Positions 55,081 through 64,000 of a stretch of DNA of 64,000 nt are shown in pieces. A model generated the notes under the pieces. The model saw nothing but the letters and a program-made list of their open reading frames with translations, made no database searches and was not told where the DNA came from. Origin of the DNA: Conchocele bisecta. Lineage: Eukaryota; Mollusca; Bivalvia; Lucinida; Thyasiridae. The DNA lies in contig CM055275.1 of the NCBI GenBank assembly GCA_029237695.1, forward strand, positions 89,330,433 through 89,394,432, given 5' to 3'. The translations under genes were made by a program, and so were the position numbers. Numbering within the stretch: the first letter of the stretch is position 1; each line of letters opens with the position of its first letter.

Positions 55081-57545
55081 AATACTGGACATCGTGTGAC
55101 ACAATACATATGTCCGATTGTGACACAGTACATATGGCCGATTGTGACACAATACATATGTCCGATTGTGACACAATACATACGACCGATTGCGACATAA
55201 TACATATGTCTGATTGTGGCACATATGGCCGATTGTTACACAGTACATATGTCCGATTGTGACACAATACGTTATAGCCGATTGTGACACAATACATATG
55301 TCCGATTGTGGCACATATGGCCGATTGTTACACAGTGCATATGTCCGATTGTGACACAATACATTATAGCCGATTGTGACACAATACATATATTCGATTG
55401 TGACACAGTACATATGTCCGATTATGACACAATACATATGTCCGATTGTGACACAATACATATGTCCGATTGTGACACACTACATATGTTAGATTGTGAC
55501 ATAATAAATATGTCCGATTGTGACACAGCACATATATCCGATTGTGATACAATACATCATAGTCGATTGTGACACAATACCTATGTCCGATTGTGACACA
55601 GTACATATGTCCGATTGTGACACAATACATATGTCCGATTGTGACACAATACATATGTCCGATTGTGACATAATACATATGTCAGATTGTGACATAATAA
55701 ATATGTCCGATTGTGACACAGCACATATAGCCGATTGTGATACAGTACATATGTCCGATTGTGACACAATACATTATAGCTCATTGTGATACAATACATC
55801 ATAGTCGATTGTGACACAATACCTATGTCCGATTGTGACACAATACATACGACCGATTGCGACATAATGCATATGGCCGATTGTGACACAATACATATGT
55901 CCGATTGTGACACAATACCTATGTCCGATTGTCACACAGTTTCTATGTCCGATTGTGACACAATACCTATGTCCGATTGTGACACAATACATATGGCCGA
56001 TTGTGAAAGAATACATGTGTCCGATTGTGACACAATACATACGACCGATTGTGAGATAATACATATGTCCGATTGTGACACAATACATATGTCCGATTGT
56101 GACACAGTAACTATGTCCGATTGTGACACAATACCTATGTTCGATTGTGAGACAATGCCTATGTCCGATTGTGAAAGAATAATTATGTCCGATTGTGACA
56201 CGATACATATGTCCGATTGTGACACAATACATATGTCCGATTGTAACATAATACATTATAGCAGATTGCGACACAATACATATGTCCGATTGTGACACAA
56301 TACATATGTCCGATTGTGACGCAGTAACTATGTCGAATTGTGACACAATACCTATGTTTGATTGTGAGACAATACCTATGTCCGATTGTGACAGAATAAT
56401 TATGTCCGATTGTGACACGATACATATGTCCGATTGTGACAGAATACATATGGCCGATTGTGACACAATATATATGTCCGATTGTGACACAGCACATATG
56501 GCTGATTGTGACACAGTACATATGTCCGATTGTGACACAGCACATATGGCCGATTGTGATACAATACCTATGTCCGATTGTGACACAGTACATATGTCCG
56601 ATTGTGACACAATACCTATGTCCGATTGTGATACAGCACATATGGCCGATTGTGACACAGTACATATGTCCGATTGTGACACAATACATATGGCCGATTG
56701 AGAAACAACACATATGTCTGATTGTGACACAGCACATATGGCCGATTGTGACACGATACATATGGCCGATTGTGACACAGTACATATGCCCGGTTATGAC
56801 ACAATACATATGTCCGATGTTGACACAATACATACGACCGAGTGTGACATAATATATATGTCCGATTGTGACACAGCACATATGGCCGATTGTGACACAG
56901 TACATATGGCCAATTGTGACACAGTACATTATAGCCGATTGTGACACTGTACATTATAGCCGATTGTGACACAGTACATTATAGCCGATTGTGACACAGT
57001 ACATATGGCCGATTGTGACACGATACATTATAGCCGATTGTGACACAATACACTATAGCCGATTGTGACACAATACATATGTCCGATTGTGACACAATAC
57101 ATATGTCCGATTGTGACACAATACATATGGCCGATTGTAACACAATACATCATAGCCGATTGTGACACAGTACATATGTCCGATTGTGACACAATACATA
57201 TGGCCGATTATGACACAGTACATATGTCCGATTGTGACACAATACATATGTCCGATTGTGACACAATACATATGGCCGATTGTGACACAGTACATATGTC
57301 CGATTGTGACACAATACATATGTCCAATTGTGACACAATACATATGGCCGATTGTGACACAGTACATATGTCCGATTGTAACACAATACATCATAGCCGA
57401 TTGTGACACAGTACATAAATTATGTGCGATTGTGACACAATGCATATGTCCGATTGTTACACACTACATATGTCCGATTGTAACATAATACATTATAGCC
57501 GATTGCGACACAATACCTACGTCCGATTGTGACACAATATATACA
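55081..57545. repeat. 24-bp satellite, about 100 units
   Basis: The unit is CATATGTCCGATTGTGACAC followed by AATA. Twenty-four is a multiple of three and the unit has few stops, so most of the six frames stay open for hundreds of codons (DTIHMSDC, IVTQYICP, SQSDICIV, CVTIGHMY). The longest artefact is 334 codons on the minus strand. Blocks of variant units repeat as groups, for example GTTCGATTGTGAGACAAT at 56140 and again about 217 bp later. Confidence 0.95.
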
Positions 57546-57985
57546 GAGTGGCCTGCGGTTCTCTTACCAACCGTAATAGCTACCGACCTGAAACTTGTTA
57601 CATGTATGTTTGATTCGACCCCATGGTCATGGATTATCTGCCCCTTTTCAAGTTAGATATTTTCCAATTTTGGCATGTAGCTCGTAAAACTTTTAAACCC
57701 TAATAGCTACACACCGGAAACTTGGTATGTCGCTTCCTTATGATGAGTAGATTTGCAAAGTGTATTTTGATTCGACCCCCGAGTCATGGATCATCTCCCC
57801 CTTTTTGAATTAGAATTTGAAAATGTTGCCTTGTAACTCGTAAAACTTTTGTAATAGCTACAGCACTGATATTTGATATGTAGCTTCCTTATGATGAGTA
57901 GATGCGGAATGCTTATTTCGATTTTTTATTCGAACCCCGTGTCATGGATTATCTCTCCCTTTAATCCACAGGAATTTTGCCTTGT
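57546..57985. repeat. three tandem copies of a repeat of about 150 bp
   Basis: AATAGCTAC, then GTAGCTTCCTTATGATGAGT, then TTCGACCCC and GTCATGGAT(T/C)ATCT recur three times. The first copy is shorter. Confidence 0.7.
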
Positions 57986-58167
57986 TTACTATCTAAGCGA
58001 TATGTGGGGTATCCGTGTTCCATGAACATATTTTCTAGTTTAGTTATCTCCCTTTGTTTGTTCGCGCACTGATTTGTCCGGAGCATAACGCGAACACCCT
58101 TTGCAATATTTTTTATGAAGCTTAACACATGCATAGGTCTCACGGGACAGTGCGGATCTAGCGTTAA

Positions 58168-58660
58168 AGGTACATGCCCACTCAGTAGGCACAAAATGTT
58201 CTTTATGTCAGAGACATCATCGGAGACATTTTCTGGCCAGATAAACAATCATTTAACATTACCCACGTATTGTTTGGCATTATTATACATTTTATATCGG
58301 AAGAAAATTTCCACATTGATATCAGGGACGATAACCGTGTTTCCTTAAAATGTTAACGGACATTACTATTTATTCTCTGTATTTATTTTTTGATGTGCAA
58401 TGATCATACTTTATAATCTGTCAATTTTTTGTTCAGTTGATGCATTTAATTAGTATAAATAGTTATAGAATATCATGCCCCATTTGCACATGAAAATACC
58501 GATACCACCGCGCGTCACTATCAGTAAAATAAATATTACCAAATCATTATATCTGTATAGCGGGCACTCGTAATGTTTATAACTAGTGGAATAGTGACAA
58601 TTATACACTTATTTAATTCCCATAAAGAGCATTTTTAGCCTACTGAGTGGGCATGCACCT
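58168..58660. mobile_element. TTAA element, complete, inverted interior (493 bp)
   Basis: TTAA (58164-58167, 58661-58664) and both termini, AGGTACATGCCCACTCAGTA and GTGGGCATGCACCT. Here the interior runs opposite to copies 1 and 6 (GAGACATCATCGGAGACATT at the left). Confidence 0.75.
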
Positions 58661-58664
58661 TTAA

Positions 58665-59530
58665 AAAGGGGTTGGCCAATTTTTGGTCGAGACCGACTGC
58701 TGACAGTGCGATATAGTCTGCGCACTGACGTCCATCCATAGTTTTTTTGCCGTGCCTGCTTGCGGAAAGCGAGACTTAGTGATCAGAATGACGTCCGTGC
58801 GTCAGTCCGTGCGTCAGTCCGTCCGAAATCGGTGAATGTTTTTAAATACCATATCCTAAGTCACAATGACTTGAAACATCAAATGCTTATTAGTCATCAT
58901 CCATATATTCATTCTGTGTCCCACTCATGCGTCCCCTGTGTCCCAAGGTCAAGGTAAAATGACTTTGAAATGTATGTTAAGGTTTTTGCATACCTTATAT
59001 CTCCACAACACTTACTCTGATTTGCTTCAAACTTCAGATAATTCTTTATTATCATCCATATTTTCATATTATAGCCCACGCATGCGACCCACATGCCCAA
59101 GATGAAGGTCAAATGACTTTCAAATTTGCGTTAAAGCTTTTACATACCTTAATTCAAACTTCAAATAAATATACTCCGAAACCATCAAATGCCTCGGTGG
59201 GCTCGACATGCGGGCCATGGCCATCTGGTTTTTATTTACCTTAGGTTAACGTTTTTAAGAACACTATATCTCAGAAACAGCATCGCCAATTCACTCGAAG
59301 CTTCACATGTGTGTTTATCATCATCCATATTTCCATTCTATGCTCAACCCCTGCAACCCCTGTGCCCAATATCAAGGTCAAATTACTTTGAAATGTACCT
59401 CAAAGTTTTTGACATGCCTGCATGTGGACAGTGCGATATAGTTGTCACATTGACCTACATACGTACGTACATCCATATGTACGTCACTTCGTGCGTCCGG
59501 TTAAAGTTTCTTTGATTTAAGGTTAAAGTT
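58665..59530. repeat. mollusc-type dispersed repeat with CCGTGCGTCAGTCCGT
   Basis: Two diverged copies of a module with CTTGAAAC...CATCATCCATAT and CCCAAGGTCAAGG, then a relative of the 5219-5596 tail (GCCTCGGTGGGCTCGACATG at 59190). Confidence 0.55.
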
Positions 59531-59535
59531 GTTAA

Positions 59536-59754
59536 AGGTACATGCCCACTCAGTAGGCACAAACTGTTCTTTATAGCAATTAAATAAGTGTTTAATTGTG
59601 TCACTATTCCACCAGTTCTAAAAATTACGTGTGCCCGCTATCCATATATAATCATTTAGTAATATTTATTTTACTGATAATGACTAGCGGTGGTATCAAG
59701 CTATTTTCATATTCAAATGAGGCATGATATTTTTTAAATATTTATGCTAATTAA
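59536..59754. mobile_element. TTAA element, left fragment (copy 5)
   Basis: TTAA (59532-59535) then AGGTACATGCCCACTCAGTA. It stops where complete copy 6 begins. Confidence 0.6.
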
Positions 59755-60268
59755 AGGTACATACCCACTCAGTAGGCACAACCATTAAAGTTATGTGTAT
59801 TCTCAGTTATTTGTAGAAATTAAATAAGTGTATAATTTTGTCACTATTTCACCAGTTCCGTAAACATTACGAGTGCCCGTTATATGGATATAATCATTTA
59901 GTAATGTATATTTCACTGATAGTGACAGGCGGTGATATCAGGCTATTTTCATAGGCAAATGGGGCATGCTATTTTGTAATTACTTGTACTAATTAAATGT
60001 GATACCCTGAACAAATAATGTTTTCGACAGATTATAAAGTATGATCATTGCACATCAAAAACTAAATAGTAATGTCTTGGTAACATTTTAAGGAAACACG
60101 TTATCGCCCCTGATAGCAGTGTGGAAATTTACGTCTGACATAAAATGTATAATAATGCCAATAAATATGTGTATTAATGGTGAATTAATGTTTAATTTGC
60201 CCGAAAATGTCTCAGATGATGTCTCTGATATAAAGAACATGTTGTGCCTACTGAGTGGTCATGTACCT
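59755..60268. mobile_element. TTAA element, complete (copy 6, 514 bp)
   Basis: TTAA on both sides (59751-59754, 60269-60272). It is nearly identical to copy 1 at 4702-5214, including AGTATGATC(G/A)TTGCACAT and CCCTGATAGCAGTGTGG. Confidence 0.8.
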
Positions 60269-60272
60269 TTAA

Positions 60273-60657
60273 GAACACTATATCTCTGAAACCGCTTCAC
60301 CAATGCACTCGAAACTTCACATACTGTGTATTTGTCACACACATTTTCATTGTTATTTATATGTGCCCAATGTCAGTGTCAAATTGCTTTGAAATTTACC
60401 TTAAAGTTGTCGTTGGGCCCGCTTGCAGACAGAGCGATATAGACGGCACATTGGTGTGCATTCAGGATAAAGTTTTTGGTTAAAGTGTTTTTTTAGTTAA
60501 AGTTTTTGGGTATACTATCAAAGCCTCGGCGGGTGCGGCATGTTTTTACGTCCACGGTCTAAAGCTTTGTTGCAATAAAACAATTGTTTGTACTATCAAA
60601 TGCCTCGGCGGGAACGACATGCATGCCATGGCCATCTAGTTATTATGGCATGCGATT
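60273..60657. repeat. tail module, second copy
   Basis: Matches 5219-5596 from GAACACTATATCTCTGAAAC to CATGGCCATCTAGTTATTAT. Confidence 0.7.
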
Positions 60658-61130
60658 TGATCAGTCGGCCATCGCACCATGACTAGTTTAGCACTTGATC
60701 AGTCGGCCATCGCACCGGGACTAGTTTAGAACTTGATCAGTCGGCCATCGCACCAGGACTAGTTTAGCACTTTATCAGTCGGCCATAGCTCCAGGACTAG
60801 TTTAGAACTTCATCAGTCGGCCATCGCACTAGGACAAGTTTAGAACTTGATCAGTCGGCCATCGCACCAGGACTAGTTTAGCACTTGATCAGTCGACCAT
60901 CTCACCAGGACTAGTATAGCACTTGATCAGTCGGCCATCGCACCGGGACTAGTTTAGAACTTGATCGGTCGGCCATCGCACCATGACTAGTTTAGCACTT
61001 TATCAGTCGGCAATCGCTCCAAGACTAGTTTATGACTTGATCAGTCGGCCATCGCACCAGGACTAGTTTAGAACTTGATCAGTCGGCCATAGCACCAAGA
61101 CTAGTATAGCACTTGATCAGTCGGCCATCT
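60658..61130. repeat. 38-bp satellite array, about 12 units
   Basis: Same unit as 5597-7210 (TTGATCAGTCGGCCATCGCA). The first unit carries the CCATGACTAG variant in both arrays, so the arrays begin at the same point. Confidence 0.9.
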
Positions 61131-61540
61131 CAGAAATTGTCATGTCGACTATAGGATCGCGTCGAAATAATGTTAACAGAATAGGAAAACGTAATTTGAT
61201 ACCGACGAAAAAGTAAAAAAGACGCAAAATCGATGCGTAGTTTTGCAATATTATACCGTAGACCACACATTATAATTTGATTTTATATGAAAATAAATAT
61301 ATTGCGAGTATGGTGGTGTCTATTAATGTGTTCCTGATATTCGAAACGGCAGTGACGACATTTTTTTTCTCCAATAAATTGTCAAGGTCAATGTTTCACT
61401 GTTTGTCTCGTAATAACCTGCCGATTTATATTTGCGCACCAAAAAAACAGATCACCAATACCGCTGACTTTCTTGTCACTTTGAATTAAATAGATGGGAT
61501 AAAACTTTGGATTGGAACACGGATACGTTTGTCAACTATT
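61131..61540. other. no gene recognised
   Basis: Unique-looking AT-rich sequence. The 70-codon ORF at 61277 has no motif. Confidence 0.4.
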
Positions 61541-61549
61541 TCGAATTTA

Positions 61550-62010
61550 ATTGCACCATTGGTCAATATGGTCAAGCAGAGCGGTCCGCTGGTTTGACCG
61601 CAGAGCGCAGCGTAAAGCGGTCATTCTTTCGCAGCTTAAAGAAAAAAAGGAGCGTAAATTGCAATTAAAATCGGAGCGCAACGCTAACTGCGATATAAGT
61701 ATTGCAATTCCGCAACCAACTCTTTGGACGGCAGTCACATGATTGCAGTCCGATTGCGGTCCAATTGCAATTAATGGGAACGAATTGCAATCCTGCGCTC
61801 CAGGAATTGCAATTCGCCTGGTAAAAGAACCGCAGGCCACTCTGTAGTGGGTACCCGACGCCTTCGTCTTGTGGTTGGGGGGGGGGGGGGGGGGGGAGGG
61901 GGGGGGGGTGGGGGGGGAGGGGGGGAGGGGGCTAGCCGCCATACCCTTTTGATGGTGGTCGTTATAAATGCATATTCCCATACCCTTTTGCAGTCACTGT
62001 GTCCCTTTCT
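61550..62010. repeat. AATTGCAATT repeat and long poly-G tract
   Basis: Related to 7880-8110 (GCGGTCATTCTTTCGC; GGAATTGCAATTC; AACCGCAGGC). It is followed by an interrupted G run of about 55 bases at 61877-61932, which creates a proline-rich minus-strand ORF that is not a gene. Confidence 0.6.
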
Positions 62011-62269
62011 CCGTTTTGCATTTATGGCATATGATATGCGTTGCTGTTTGCGATAACTTCCGGCAGCATATTTCCTCGCGAAGAACTTGTCCGGTCTAGT
62101 GGTAAATTATAAGATAGTCAGGTACCCCTCACTTCCGGCCGGAAACTTAAGCTTAAGCCCAGAGTTGCATACCTTATAATAAATAACAAAGCAAATGGCG
62201 TTATTTAATCTCAAGGGAAGTAATCATTGTAATGTATTCAGTATTACCAGCGCCGTTCAATTATAGCAG

Positions 62270-62330
62270 TACCGACGAAAGCCGAAACACACCGAATGCC
62301 TGTGCTACGACTTGTACATATCGGTCATGT
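62270..62330. repeat. CGAAAGCCGAAACACACCGA dispersed motif
   Basis: Also at 9925-9950, 11085-11110 (inverted), 38165 and 40862. It is usually preceded by TACCGA and followed by ATGCCTGT. Confidence 0.55.
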
Positions 62331-62378
62331 CAATTTTTTTTTTTTATTTTTTACAAATCTACTGGAATAATTATGACT

Positions 62379-62810
62379 CATTTCGCGCCGGGCTAACGCC
62401 GGGTTCGATCCCGCATTCAACCTGCTGCATTGAAGGGGGGGGGGGGGGTGGGGGGGGTTATTGTTGTTTAACGGCCTATCATAAGTTAAGGTCATTTCGC
62501 GCCGGGCCGACGACGGGTTCGATCCCGCATTCAACCTGCTGCATTGGGGATGGGGGTTATTGGTGTTTAACGGCCTATCAACAGCTAAGGTCATTTCGCG
62601 CCGGGCCAACGACGGGTTCGATCCCGCATTCAACCTGCTGCATTGAAGGGGGGGGGGATTTATTGTTGTTTAACGGCCTATCATAAGCTAAGGTCATTTA
62701 GCTCCGGGCCGACGACGGGTTCGATACCGCATTCAACCTGCTGCATTGGGGAGTGGGGTTATTGGCGTTTAACGGCCAATCAACAGATAGGCTACTGCAT
62801 TGGGGGGGGT
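62379..62810 (-). repeat. tandem array of SINE-like tail units
   Basis: Four full units of about 100-115 bp and one partial: CATTTCGCGCCGGGCC, GACGGGTTCGATCCCGCATT, CAACCTGCTGCATTG, a G run, then GTTTAACGGCCTATCA. GGGTTCGATCCC is a textbook pol III B box/T-arm sequence. The G runs differ in length from unit to unit. Confidence 0.7.
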
Positions 62811-62819
62811 GATTACTTA

Positions 62820-63400
62820 TATACATTTAAATGGGTTAACAAATAATATACTTTTCAGGGACATGTAGTATATTTGGAGGAAAGCCTAGGCCCACATACC
62901 ATAGTTGTTTTCCTATGTACGGTTTTTAATGTGTTACAAACATGCAACGCAATGACTTCTTGCATACTAGCTGGAAACGCTGATTAATTTCTGATTAACG
63001 TACAAAATGCTGGAAATAGAGAAGTGCAACTGAACATAGATATAATAATGCTATGCTATGCAATAAGGCAATTCTAATAAAATGCCAAGATATGTTTTCA
63101 TTTCCAAGCCAACTATTCAATAATTGCTGTCTGTTGATGTGTAAACAGTAGTGTGATTTTATTTTACCCAATTAAAATGTTGAAATACCCAATTGCTTCA
63201 GAAATGATGGACAATACTCATTTACCAATTACTTATCTGGAGCCCTGAGATATGCTAATGTTTGCATATTTTATTTATTTATTGTATCTGTCCATACAAA
63301 TACACCTTGTTACCACTCATGTGAACAATCTCGTCGCGCTGGTTCATATGCAAGGTAAACAAATACGTTAAAAGTAAAGAAATTACTCCAGAAATATTTT
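62820..63400. other. no gene recognised
   Basis: AT-rich; includes one arm of the 1284 palindrome family at 63300-63345 (TTGTTACCACTCATGTGAAC). Confidence 0.4.
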
Positions 63401-63401
63401 G

Positions 63402-63540
63402 TTTGTTTATTGGTGTTTAACGGCCTATCAACAGCTAAGGTCATGTAAGGCCGGGCCAACAGGTTAGATGCAGTTTTAACCTGCTGCATTGGGGGGGGGG
63501 GGGGGTCCCAAAATCAGAACGGAATATTTATGTTATGAAC
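63402..63540 (-). mobile_element. SINE-like element, 5'-truncated
   Basis: TTTGTTTATTGGTGTTTAAC, GGCCTATCAACAGCTAAGG, a G run and CCCAAAATCAGAACGGAATA, the reverse complement of the 3' part of 3046-3435. Confidence 0.65.
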
Positions 63541-63583
63541 TGGAATTTGGTCGTCACCATACAGTAGCGAGCGGTGTAGGTTA

Positions 63584-63892
63584 TTATGAGACTGTGCGGA
63601 TGTGCAGACTGATATGGGTCTGCACAGGTCGCAAAACAGTGTCATATAAGAGACAATCATTTAACAAAGATGTCAAAGATGTCAAATATATAATTATTGG
63701 TCGATTTTTGTCAATATTCAATGCAAAAGTCGTTAACTGATAACTTTTAATACCGTGACAATATTCTAAAACGTAACGCTTGTTTTCATGGTTAGATAAT
63801 TTCCAATCGCTACAGCCAGATTTCGGATCGTATTGCCAAAATATTTCGTTTTCACCTTTGCCTTGACCCGCCGCCATTGTAATGCAAGTCAT
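63584..63892 (-). CDS. possible 5' exon (MAAGQGKGENEIFWQYD...), doubtful
   Basis: On the minus strand, ATGGCGGCGGGTCAAGG at 63877 opens MAAGQGKGENEIFWQYDPKS and continues WKLSNHENKRYVLEYCHG. The start context and CpG-rich first codons look like a gene start, and CACGGTATTA near 63752 could be a donor. However, the bases coding for the FWQYD to NHENK stretch are related to a module found in non-coding foldback elements at 8380, 27270, 29080 and 35130. The downstream part (63580-63650) is a family 1 hairpin. It may be an exon whose sequence was captured by, or derived from, a repeat, or only a chance ORF. No function can be given. Confidence 0.25.
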   Translation of the reverse strand: MTCITMAAGQGKGENEIFWQYDPKSGCSDWKLSNHENKRYVLEYCHGIKSYQLTTFALNIDKNRPIIIYLTSLTSLLNDCLLYDTVLRPVQTHISLHIRTVS

Positions 63893-64000
63893 GTGTACGG
63901 GCTTGTGATACAGCCTTTATTTTGCTGTAGATAACGCGACTTCCTCGTTTGTAGGAAATAATGTTTCATTTTAAGGACCCGTTATATATCTATAACCGAG

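Noticed and set aside
55774..56947. Long ORFs of 254 and 334 codons on the minus strand
   Set aside because: They are translations of the 24-bp satellite; equivalent ORFs exist in other frames and on both strands.
61547..61981. 144-codon proline-rich minus-strand ORF
   Set aside because: The proline run is the complement of the poly-G tract, and the rest lies in the GAATTGCAATTC repeat.

Overview
This is a eukaryotic, AT-rich, repeat-dominated stretch, most likely from a mollusc and probably a bivalve. The pointers are dispersed sequences I associate with bivalve genomes: a SINE-like tail reading GGCCTATCAACAGCTAAGG, blocks around GGCCATAACTCTGC, and many short hairpin MITEs. The taxon is a recognition-based inference. 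Two runs of exactly 500 N (2318-2817, 49752-50251) are assembly gaps. There is no operon structure, rRNA, CRISPR array or virus-like gene. No complete protein-coding gene is visible.

Protein-coding evidence is sparse. (1) At 334-604 lies a coiled-coil exon-like segment resembling CEP135/TSGA10-type centrosomal proteins, broken by three in-frame stops. (2) On the minus strand at 27530-27758 and 25135-25293 are two exon candidates of a type II membrane protein that may be a family-92-like glycosyltransferase. (3) At 41291-41500 a basic ORF starts about 50 bp after an NRF1-like palindrome and runs into a segmentally duplicated repeat. (4) At 63584-63892 (minus) is a possible first exon that shares a module with a dispersed foldback repeat. 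The best-supported protein relic is a full-length but decayed mariner-type transposase (16030-16925, minus).

Layout. 1-4500: MITEs and a block (A) containing a complete SINE-like insertion with 16-bp target-site duplications. 4500-8100: a TTAA-flanked element, a tail module and a 38-bp satellite. The same module recurs at 59755-61130. 8100-13700: MITEs, hairpins and block B, a relative of block A that lacks the SINE but carries a MITE that A lacks. 13922-20394: a 6.5-kb inverted-repeat structure whose arms hold tandem 275-bp units, with a mariner relic in its core. 20900-36500: pogo-like, piggyBac-like and long-TIR elements, the two glycosyltransferase-like exons, an E-box-rich palindromic cluster and nested insertions. 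37000-41830: a triplicated repeat complex with CRE-like palindromes. 42200-42570: an array of TAATTA palindromes. 44030-47100: a 71-bp minisatellite. 48055-48600: a 20-bp minisatellite. 51780-58000: more tandem families, including about 2.4 kb of a 24-bp satellite that keeps most reading frames open. 58160-61130: second copy of the TTAA/satellite module. 61500-63550: poly-G tracts and a tandem array of the SINE-like tail.

There is no pathway in this window; its content is a record of transposition, duplication and satellite expansion. Several related copies act as internal empty sites that fix element boundaries. All copy numbers and boundaries were read by eye and are approximate unless a flanking duplication is named.
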